Assembly (NCBI GenBank): GCA_937916465.1
Contig: CALFTK010000040.1
Location: 1 to 60,860 of the forward strand
Length of the DNA stretch: 60,860 nucleotides
Reading direction: 5' to 3'
Source of the DNA: an uncultured Bacteroidales bacterium
GTDB lineage: Bacteria; Bacteroidota; Bacteroidia; Bacteroidales; Bacteroidaceae
Below, piece by piece: positions 54,343-60,860 of this stretch; within the stretch, counting starts at the first letter, position 1; the number at the start of each line of letters is the position of its first letter. The notes under the pieces were generated by a model, which did not search any database, was not told where the DNA came from, and was given only the letters and a program-made list of their open reading frames with translations. The position numbers were made by a program, and so were the translations under genes.

Positions 54343-54362
54343 ATTTCTATAAAAGAAATCTC
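54343..54362 (-). repeat. 20-nt susC-leader element, copy 1
   Basis: Exact reverse complement of 54642-54661. Contains a 6-bp dyad (ATTTCT/AGAAAT). It begins about 12 nt downstream of the TACCTTTG box, thus probably at or just after the transcription start. Confidence 0.85.
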
Positions 54363-54374
54363 TACTACCAACTA

Positions 54375-54382
54375 CAAAGGTA
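54375..54382 (-). promoter_or_regulatory. -7 box of the minus-strand susC operon (TACCTTTG)
   Basis: Minus-strand TACCTTTG, 146 nt before the start. No good -33 box is visible, which often means an activator is needed. Confidence 0.5.
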
Positions 54383-54632
54383 CACATTTTTTATATAAAT
54401 ACTAAAAAAATGCAATAATTTTTTCAATGTTGTAATAATTTCCAAACCGAATTAGAATGACTTCTGTAAGGGATTTTAACCAAAACAGCAACATTTAAAA
54501 TCTACTCTAAGAAATTGTTTTTTTTACACATATTAAGAACTTACTTTTATTTATCATCGTTTAAAAACACATTTTCAGGATACATTACAATAGAAAATTC
54601 AATCACATATCTCCCTAAATATCAACTACTTA

Positions 54633-54666
54633 CAATGATTTGAGATTTCTTTTATAGAAATCATTG
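54633..54666 (+). repeat. 20-nt susC-leader element, copy 2, inside a 34-nt imperfect palindrome
   Basis: The exact 20-mer (54642-54661) sits in a larger palindrome: outer arms CAATGATTT (54633-54641) and AAATCATTG (54658-54666), plus inner GATTTCT/AGAAATC arms. The alternative pairings are mutually exclusive, as in a switching hairpin. Confidence 0.75.
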
Positions 54667-54755
54667 TTTTACGTAGTAAAGTCAATTAACTACCATTAAT
54701 AATGAATAATTATTTAATAATTATACACTAATCAAATTAATTAACAAAGTTTTTT

Positions 54756-57700
54756 ATGAAGAAAAAATTAATGGTGTTGATGACCTACCTTTTTATAGGT
54801 TTTGGTCTGGTAAACGCTCAGTCACAGAAAGTAACAGGTACTGTTATTTCTGATGAAGATGGTTTACCTGTAATTGGTGCCACCATTCAGGTAGAAGGTA
54901 CAGAAAGCATAGGTACCATTACTGACATGGATGGTAAATTCGTTTTAGAGAACATACCAAGTTCTGCAAAGAATCTGGTAGTCTCATTTATCGGTATGGA
55001 AAAGCAGACTATCGCTATCAAACCTACAGTAAATGTAGTATTGGTAGCCGATACTGAAGTTCTGGACGAAGTAATGATTGTAGCTTATGGTCAGACAACC
55101 AAAGCTTCATTTACAGGTTCAGCTTCTACTGTTGCAGCCAACCAAGTTTTAAAGGATGTACCTGTTGCTTCTTTTGAAGAAGTACTTCAGGGTTCTGCAC
55201 CTGGTATCACTGTTAACACAGTAAGTGGACAGCCTGGTTCTGCATTGCAGATTCGCCTGCGTGGTACAGGTTCAATGAACGCAGGCAATGCACCTCTATA
55301 CGTTATAGATGGTATTCCAGTTGTTTCAGGTGATATTGCTGTTTCAGGTGTAACTGATGACAGTAAGTCTTTTAACATTCTTTCATCACTCAACCCAAGC
55401 GATATTGAGAACATCACAATTCTTAAAGATGCTGCAGCCGCTTCACTTTATGGTTCTCGCGCTGCCAATGGTGTTGTTATGATTACTACAAAAAGAGGTA
55501 AAGAAGGAAAGACCTCATTCAGTTTCAAATCAAGCTGGGGTTATAGCGATTGGGCTACCAAAAACCGTCAAATTGTAAACGGCGACCAGCAGAGAGAATT
55601 GGTATATGAAGCCCACTACAACGAAGCAATTCTTTACGAAGGACTATCAGAAGCAGAAGCTGCTGAATACGCAGAGTCATCTACAGACTATTGGGCACCA
55701 AAATTGGAAGAGTATTCAAATTGGGAAGAAGCTTTATTCAACAATAATGCTTCAAACTCAAGTTATGAATTTGCCGCTCAAGGTGGTAATGCAAAAACAA
55801 ATTTCTATGCATCATTAGCTTATAAAGATGAACAAGGTATGACTGAAGCATCTTGGTTAAAAGGCTTCTACGGTAGAGCAAACATCAACCACGAATCTAA
55901 TGATGGAAAAATGAAGATGGGCGTAAATATTGCTATGTCAAAGCAGGAAAGTTCACAGACTTCTGAAGGTTATGCATACGCAAACCCATTCTTTGTTTCA
56001 CGTTGGTATGCTATACCTAATATACCTATTTACAATGAAGATGGTTCTTATTACGAAGGTTTCCCTATCAATGCTTTAGGCGTAGCAAACCCTGTAAAAG
56101 ACAACAATCTTGATAAGAATCTATCAGACGTAATGAGAAGCACTAATGCAATTTGGGCTTCTTACGAAATAGTAAAAGGGTTGACTATCAAAGAAACCTT
56201 AAGCTACGATTACATAATGAACGAAGCTACAACACATTGGCCAAAAGCTTCTAACAATGGTAATCTACATGAAGGTTTGATGATTAAGATTGCTAATCAA
56301 ACTCATAACATCTATTCATCAACAATTCTTAACTATGCTAAGAAATTTGGAAAACATAATTTTGATGCTTTGTTAGGTTGGGATGTTGACAAAAAGAAAG
56401 ATACTTATATTCAGGCTGTTGGTTCTGGATATTCAACCGATCTTCTTCCTGAACTAGAAAACTCAGCAAACCCAATGGGTGCTTACTCAGGTTTCTCTGA
56501 CGATAGACTTTTATCATTCTTATCTCGTGTAAACTATGACTATGGTGATAAATACTATGCATCAGCAAACTTCCGTCGCGATGGTAGTTCACGTTTAGGT
56601 ACTAACAAACGCTGGGGTAACTTCTGGTCTGCATCAGGCGCTTGGAGAATAAGTAGCGAAGATTTCATGAAAGATATCACTTGGTTGGATGACCTTAAGT
56701 TTAGAGCATCATACGGTGTTAGCGGTACACTTCCTGCATATCTATATGAACATCTAAGCTTAGTAGGTACTGGCTATGACTATATGGATGCTCCAGGTAT
56801 GGCACCTACTACTATCCCAAATCCTGACCTTGCTTGGGAAAAGAACAAAAACTTTAACATCGGTTTTGACACTCGTTTGTTTGACCGTGTTAATTTAACA
56901 TTCGATTTCTACAATCGTATTACTACCGACCTTCTACAGAGCGTACCTACATCAATGACAGTTGGTTTTACATCAGCTCTTAAAAATGTAGGTTCAATGC
57001 AAAATAAAGGTTTTGAAGCTGATTTGAGTGTTGAAATATTGAAGCATACAGATGTAAAATGGACAACAGGTTTAGCACTTGCACACAACAAAAACCAGAT
57101 TGTTGAACTTTACGATGGCAAAGACATTATCAATGGCACAAGAATTCTACGCGAAGGTGAATCATACTACTCATGGTGGAGCAGAGAGTGGGCAGGTGTA
57201 GATCCTGAAACCGGTGAAGAGCAGTGGGTTCTTAACACTGAAAACGAAGACGGTTCTTTAAATAAGGAATTAACAAAAGATCCAAGTAAAGCACAGAGAG
57301 TCATAGTAGGTACTCCAGATCCTAAACTTACCGGTGGTTGGAGAAACACTCTTTCATGGAAAGGATTTGATTTGAATGCATTATTCTCCTTCTCACTTGG
57401 TGGTAAACTTATGGACGATGGTGCTCTGCTTTATACAGATACCGATGGTGAGAATGCTTACTATGCAATTGGTATTCAGCAGTTAGACAGATGGCAGAAA
57501 CCAGGTGATATAACTGACGTACCTCGCCGTATCAATGGCTACATCTATGCAAGATATGGAAGTGATCGCCACATGCACACCAACAACTATTTAAGACTTA
57601 AATCTGTTTCTTTGTCATATACAATGCCTAAGAGTTGGACAAGAAAAGTTGATGTAGAAGGATTGCGTTTCTTTGCATCTGGTAACAATCTGCTTACATT

Positions 57701-57806
57701 CCAGTCATATGACAATGTTGACCCAGAACAACCTATCAGCGGCGTTGTTGAATTCGCATTCCCTGCCTTAAAGAGCATAAGTTTCGGTCTGGAATTAACA
57801 TTTTAA
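54756..57806 (+). CDS. SusC/RagA TonB-linked outer-membrane transporter
   Basis: 1016-aa outer-membrane channel. Signal peptide to about residue 21 (LVNAQ), carboxypeptidase-regulatory-like domain (about 25-100), TonB-box region LDEVMIVAYGQT, plug motif ITILKDAAAASLYGSRAANGVVMITTKRGKEG, and a barrel ending in ISFGLELTF. It is clearly different in sequence from the minus-strand SusC, so the two are not recent duplicates. It starts the plus-strand operon with SusD 15 nt downstream. No enzymes follow, so the substrate cannot be guessed. Confidence 0.95.
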   Translation: MKKKLMVLMTYLFIGFGLVNAQSQKVTGTVISDEDGLPVIGATIQVEGTESIGTITDMDGKFVLENIPSSAKNLVVSFIGMEKQTIAIKPTVNVVLVADTEVLDEVMIVAYGQTTKASFTGSASTVAANQVLKDVPVASFEEVLQGSAPGITVNTVSGQPGSALQIRLRGTGSMNAGNAPLYVIDGIPVVSGDIAVSGVTDDSKSFNILSSLNPSDIENITILKDAAAASLYGSRAANGVVMITTKRGKEGKTSFSFKSSWGYSDWATKNRQIVNGDQQRELVYEAHYNEAILYEGLSEAEAAEYAESSTDYWAPKLEEYSNWEEALFNNNASNSSYEFAAQGGNAKTNFYASLAYKDEQGMTEASWLKGFYGRANINHESNDGKMKMGVNIAMSKQESSQTSEGYAYANPFFVSRWYAIPNIPIYNEDGSYYEGFPINALGVANPVKDNNLDKNLSDVMRSTNAIWASYEIVKGLTIKETLSYDYIMNEATTHWPKASNNGNLHEGLMIKIANQTHNIYSSTILNYAKKFGKHNFDALLGWDVDKKKDTYIQAVGSGYSTDLLPELENSANPMGAYSGFSDDRLLSFLSRVNYDYGDKYYASANFRRDGSSRLGTNKRWGNFWSASGAWRISSEDFMKDITWLDDLKFRASYGVSGTLPAYLYEHLSLVGTGYDYMDAPGMAPTTIPNPDLAWEKNKNFNIGFDTRLFDRVNLTFDFYNRITTDLLQSVPTSMTVGFTSALKNVGSMQNKGFEADLSVEILKHTDVKWTTGLALAHNKNQIVELYDGKDIINGTRILREGESYYSWWSREWAGVDPETGEEQWVLNTENEDGSLNKELTKDPSKAQRVIVGTPDPKLTGGWRNTLSWKGFDLNALFSFSLGGKLMDDGALLYTDTDGENAYYAIGIQQLDRWQKPGDITDVPRRINGYIYARYGSDRHMHTNNYLRLKSVSLSYTMPKSWTRKVDVEGLRFFASGNNLLTFQSYDNVDPEQPISGVVEFAFPALKSISFGLELTF

Positions 57807-57821
57807 CCAATTAAAACTACA

Positions 57822-59252
57822 ATGAATATGAAATACAATTTGAAACATTTACTTATTGCCGGATTTGTAGCATTGGGGTTATCATCATGTGATGGTTTCT
57901 TAAATGTAATGCCTTCTGATGCTTTAACAACAGAAAACGCAATAAATAATATAGACGACGTAAATGCCGTTCTAAACGGCGTTTATCAGAGCCTACTCAA
58001 TGAAGGATATTATGGCAATGATTTAATTGCCAGAGCTGAGATGGGCGGAGACGATGTTCAGCCTACTATGGAAGGAAAAAGCCGAACAGACAATTGGTAC
58101 AGATTTATGTACAGGGTTAACAATTCACCATCAGGATTGTGGTACTACCCATACAAAGCTATCAGTAGAGCAAACACACTGATTGATGTTATTGAATCAG
58201 GTAAAATTGAGGCTTCAGAAGAGCTTAACATTGCAAAAGGTGAAGCATTAGCAGTTCGTGCTCTTTGTCATTTTAACCTAACTATAACTTACGGCTATCC
58301 TTATCAGAAAGACAACGGTGCATCATATGGTGTTCCATTGGTACTGGATGTTCCAACAGCAAGCGATATGCCTTCAAGAAGTAGTGTAGCACAATGTTAT
58401 GCAGCAATTGAGCAGGATCTTGAAGATGCTTTGGATTATTTAAAGAACGACACATTAGTAACAGAGGGCCATTTCAATAAATGGGCTGTTCTTGGATTAC
58501 AAGCAAGAGTTGCTCTATACAAGGGCGACTATGAAACTGCTTTCAGCAAAGCAAGCGAAGTTATAGAAAAAGGTCCTTATGCATTGATTGATCATGCAGA
58601 CTACGTTACATCATGGGCAGAAGAATTCACTACAGAATCTGTATTTGACCTATACATTTCAGCTCTTTCACAAGGAAATCGTGAATTAATTGGTTACTTG
58701 GTTGACACAAATGGATATGGTGAATATGCAGTTACTGATGAATTTTTGGCTTTGTTAAACGAAAACAGCGATGATGTTCGTTTGGGTCTTTTAACCACCG
58801 ATGGTAATGGCGAATTACGTGTATTCAATAAATATCCAGGTAGAAATGGAGCTACTCCTGTTAACAATTTGAGAGTAATCCGCCTTTCAGACCTTTATTT
58901 GATTGCTGCTGAATCTGCACTAAAAAAAGCTGAACCTAACCAGGAAAAAGCTGACGAGTATCTGAATGCAATCAGAATGAGAGCAATCCCATCTGCTACA
59001 GAAATCACCGCTACAGAAGAATTAGTTGAAATAGAGAGAAGAAAAGAACTTGCAATGGAAGGCCATCGTCTTCATGACGTTCTTCGTAAAGGTGACGAAA
59101 TAACAAGAACAGGTGGACATCATTTCTTAAACAAGGAAGTTGACCTTATTACAGTTAATTGGGATGACTACCGTTGTGTAATGGCTATCCCACAAGCTGA
59201 AATTGATGCTAACGTTAACATCAAAGATCAACAGAACCCTGAATACAAGTAA
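57822..59252 (+). CDS. SusD/RagB-like outer-membrane lipoprotein
   Basis: Lid lipoprotein of the second importer. Lipobox ALGLSSCDGFLN (Cys23 from the first Met). The SusD core is LNIAKGEALAVRALCHFNLTITYGYPY, and the C-terminal RagB/SusD region is VRLSDLYLIAAESALKKAEPNQEKADEYLNAIR-like with EIERRKELAMEGHRLHDVLRKGD. 476 aa fits the classic SusD/RagB type, different from the other SusD in this window. Met3 is an alternative start. Last gene of its operon. Confidence 0.93.
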   Translation: MNMKYNLKHLLIAGFVALGLSSCDGFLNVMPSDALTTENAINNIDDVNAVLNGVYQSLLNEGYYGNDLIARAEMGGDDVQPTMEGKSRTDNWYRFMYRVNNSPSGLWYYPYKAISRANTLIDVIESGKIEASEELNIAKGEALAVRALCHFNLTITYGYPYQKDNGASYGVPLVLDVPTASDMPSRSSVAQCYAAIEQDLEDALDYLKNDTLVTEGHFNKWAVLGLQARVALYKGDYETAFSKASEVIEKGPYALIDHADYVTSWAEEFTTESVFDLYISALSQGNRELIGYLVDTNGYGEYAVTDEFLALLNENSDDVRLGLLTTDGNGELRVFNKYPGRNGATPVNNLRVIRLSDLYLIAAESALKKAEPNQEKADEYLNAIRMRAIPSATEITATEELVEIERRKELAMEGHRLHDVLRKGDEITRTGGHHFLNKEVDLITVNWDDYRCVMAIPQAEIDANVNIKDQQNPEYK

Positions 59253-59272
59253 ATCATTGTATTTATAATATT

Positions 59273-59302
59273 TATCGCCCGTAAGCATGCTTATGGGCGA
59301 TA
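59273..59302. terminator. Bidirectional terminator between susD and the integrase
   Basis: TATCGCCC/GGGCGATA with inner TAAGCATGCTTA palindrome and T-rich flanks on both strands. Confidence 0.8.
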
Positions 59303-59305
59303 TTT

Positions 59306-60502
59306 TTACATATCCACAAGACTTATTATTCTACTATTTGCTTCATCTATTTTTGAATTATCTATAGAAGCAAGATAAATCTGCGTGGTTTGTTCTGATG
59401 TATGCCCTAAAGCAGCACTTATAACCGATATTGGAATATTATTGTTGTGTGCAATAGTAGCCCAACTATGACGAGCAACATACGACGTAAGAGGAGTTCC
59501 CAGTTCAAGTATCTCTGATATTCGCTTCAAGTTGACGTTTATTCTGTTAATAGCCAATTGGTATTTTTTGTATGACAAATCCTTATTATCACTGTTTAGG
59601 AATGGGAATATATACTGAGAATTATTATTGCTATACCTCTTTATAATATCAATCATTCCACGCTCTAATCTGATAGATAATAACTGATTTGTCTTTCTGC
59701 GTTTATAGTATATTACACCATTTTGAATAGATGACTTTTTCAAGAAGGCTATATCTACAAATGCCATTCCTCTGGTAAAAAAACTGAATAGAAAAATATC
59801 TTTTGCTAATTGTAAGTGAGGCGAAGCCGTAAAATCCGCTCTATACAATTTTGAAATAACTGTATTTTGTACAGCTCTCTTTACAGTTTTATCAACACCG
59901 GTATATACATCTTGAAAAGGATTTGTTGAATAATTTATCACCCCTTGTTTTACTGCTTTATTATAAACAGCTCTAAGATTTCTCATATAAAATGATATAG
60001 AATTTCGCAATAATCCCCTACTCTCCAAATACCTGCTATATTCTATTATCAATGAACTTGTCATCAATTTAAATCCAATGTTATACCCATCTAAAAAAGC
60101 ACTAAAACTTTTTAAGGTACGTAAATAGTTATTAGCCGTTCCAAAATGAAAACTTTGTTTAAGGTCATCTATCAGATGCATCATAAATGAGAGAAATCCA
60201 ATTTCGCCGTGTTCTACTTTAAAACGATTTGCTATATCACTAGCACAATAGTCTGTTTCGCGACAATCAAGTAATTCATCAATATGTTTAAGTGTCATTA
60301 ATTCCGATTTAATTCTCTTTGAATATAATTCTGTTTCTAACCGATTTGATCTAATAGATTGTTCATATTCGTTCCATTCGTAATTAAATATTGTCATATT
60401 TGTACGAACCACTACCTTATTTCTTTTATGTTTAATCAAATACGATAATGAACCCATTCCTTTTTGATTGGTTCTTCTAAAAAACACTTTAAATGTAGCC
60501 AT
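59306..60502 (-). CDS. Tyrosine recombinase/integrase, Bacteroidetes type
   Basis: Site-specific recombinase of 398 aa. N-terminal arm-binding domain (about 1-90), SAM-like core-binding domain (about 105-200), catalytic domain with Arg244 in FFTRGMAFVDIA, Lys about 270, Arg344 in YVARHSWAT, His367 in LGHTSEQTT and nucleophile Tyr376 in IYLAS. The first His of the usual HxxR box is Tyr341, a variant common in this group. Such enzymes work either as element integrases or as invertases controlling surface genes. It lies next to tRNA-Gly sequences and the susC/D loci. Confidence 0.93.
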   Translation of the reverse strand: MATFKVFFRRTNQKGMGSLSYLIKHKRNKVVVRTNMTIFNYEWNEYEQSIRSNRLETELYSKRIKSELMTLKHIDELLDCRETDYCASDIANRFKVEHGEIGFLSFMMHLIDDLKQSFHFGTANNYLRTLKSFSAFLDGYNIGFKLMTSSLIIEYSRYLESRGLLRNSISFYMRNLRAVYNKAVKQGVINYSTNPFQDVYTGVDKTVKRAVQNTVISKLYRADFTASPHLQLAKDIFLFSFFTRGMAFVDIAFLKKSSIQNGVIYYKRRKTNQLLSIRLERGMIDIIKRYSNNNSQYIFPFLNSDNKDLSYKKYQLAINRINVNLKRISEILELGTPLTSYVARHSWATIAHNNNIPISVISAALGHTSEQTTQIYLASIDNSKIDEANSRIISLVDM

Positions 60503-60623
60503 TTTTTTATCTTATTACATTAATACTTTGTTACAGATAACACTTATTTACTTGAAATAACGACACATTATATGTTTCTACAAATAATATAAAGCGATTT
60601 TTAGAAAAAAATAGGAAAATAAA

Positions 60624-60654
60624 TTTGCACTTTAGAACAAAAGCCTTACCTTTG
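60624..60654 (+). promoter_or_regulatory. Consensus promoter of the tRNA-Gly unit
   Basis: TTTG (60624-60627), 19 nt, TACCTTTG (60647-60654): full consensus. It lies 40 nt before the broken tRNA copy and about 150 nt before the intact tRNA. Confidence 0.75.
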
Positions 60655-60694
60655 CACCGCTTTCAACGGAAAGCCTTTGTGTTTTTGAATGTAT

Positions 60695-60729
60695 GCGGCA
60701 TAGCTCAGTTGGTAGAGCATAACCTTGCC
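60695..60729 (+). pseudogene. Broken 5' half of tRNA-Gly
   Basis: Matches the intact tRNA-Gly downstream through the D arm and the 5' side of the anticodon arm (to TTGCC), but lacks one A of the acceptor stem and loses the 3' anticodon stem, so it cannot fold. Followed at 60751-60766 by a 16-nt exact inverted match to the anticodon region of the intact gene, and by a T-arm-like GAGTTCTAA. Confidence 0.75.
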
Positions 60730-60806
60730 CCAAGGAATAAAAAAGGTCAACCTAACCTTGGCAAGGAGTTCTAACAAAGAGTAAACCACCAGCAAAAGTT
60801 TAATAT

Positions 60807-60860
60807 GCGGCAATAGCTCAGTTGGTAGAGCATAACCTTGCCAAGGTTAGGGTCGCGAGT
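60807..60860 (+). tRNA. tRNA-Gly (GCC anticodon), cut by the window end
   Basis: GCGGCAA acceptor, D arm GCTCAGTTGGTAGAGC, anticodon stem TAACC/GGTTA with loop TTGCCAA (anticodon GCC at 60840-60842), variable loop and the first half of the T arm. The 3' part lies outside the window. Its 5' flank resembles that of the broken copy, so the two came from a duplication. Confidence 0.88.

Larger units (their letters stand above)
54229..54755. other. 527-nt divergent control region between the two susC genes
   Basis: No gene. Contains two copies of a 20-nt element (GAGATTTCTTTTATAGAAAT), at 54343-54362 on the minus strand and 54642-54661 on the plus strand, so each lies in the leader of one susC in the sense direction (114 and 94 nt before the starts). 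Each copy is itself a partial dyad. A TACCTTTG box serves the minus-strand susC. Confidence 0.85.

Noticed and set aside
51037..57806. Idea that the two divergent susC genes form a coding shufflon
   Set aside because: Their N-termini and barrels differ throughout; no shared coding segment long enough for exchange was seen. Only the 20-nt leader element is shared.
60751..60766. A second tRNA with anticodon GGC
   Set aside because: The segment resembles an anticodon arm only because the tRNA-Gly arm is self-complementary; no acceptor or D arm accompanies it.

Overview
The window reads as a chromosome segment of a low-GC Bacteroidales bacterium (Bacteroides/Prevotella-like). The evidence is two SusC/SusD pairs, several Bacteroidetes-only families (DUF4954, DUF5606, DUF4199, PUR/DUF3276, a long NusB, CdaR/YbbR next to CoaE), lipoproteins with an SC lipobox, and promoters of the Bacteroidetes type (TTTG, 19 nt, TAnnTTTG). 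All protein names come from reading motifs and overall sequence; no database search was run.

Layout. 1-6.7 kb: xylan-degradation cluster with two paralogous CE1-type esterases (-), a GH10 xylanase (-), and divergently a CE6-type acetylesterase and a GH43 (+). 6.8-8.5 kb: SppA. 8.7-11.4 kb: a large GH10 with two CBM6 and Ig-like modules. 11.5-13.2 kb: an RloA/RloB-like ATPase plus Toprim pair, a probable phage-defence module, with a near-duplicated promoter segment. 13.6-28 kb: core genome (dnaK, recA, SIS protein plus DUF4954, the nusB-yajC-ybbR-coaE-DUF5606 operon, PUR protein, rplY-pth-S4 operon, pepT, SRP RNA, thioesterase). 28.3-36.7 kb: outer-membrane beta-barrel protein with a GGFGGGM-repeat tail, an esterase-fold lipoprotein lacking the nucleophile serine, the operon DUF4199-GT2-mntP-apbE, and a nucleoid-associated protein. 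36.8-45.6 kb: GH31-aquaporin operon, Ca/Na exchanger, OPT peptide transporter, alpha/beta hydrolase, MTA/SAH deaminase-like amidohydrolase. 45.6-59.3 kb: BACON-domain lipoprotein and C10 cysteine protease, a SusC/SusD/lipoprotein operon (-), and a divergent second SusC/SusD operon (+). 59.3-60.9 kb: tyrosine recombinase next to a broken tRNA-Gly copy and an intact tRNA-Gly cut by the window end.

How the genes fit together. The left end supplies secreted enzymes for acetylated or feruloylated arabinoxylan, with no SusC/D or regulator nearby. The right end couples outer-membrane import systems with a secreted cysteine protease, and an inner-membrane OPT transporter lies a few kb away, which may indicate protein or peptide use.

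The most unusual signals are: (1) an exact 20-nt element present once in the leader of each divergent susC, same sense relative to each gene, with a tyrosine recombinase gene nearby; (2) the broken plus intact tRNA-Gly beside that recombinase; (3) a perfect 24-bp inverted repeat overlapping a stop codon next to a G-quadruplex motif at 35.58-35.67 kb; and (4) the RloAB-like pair with its duplicated promoter.
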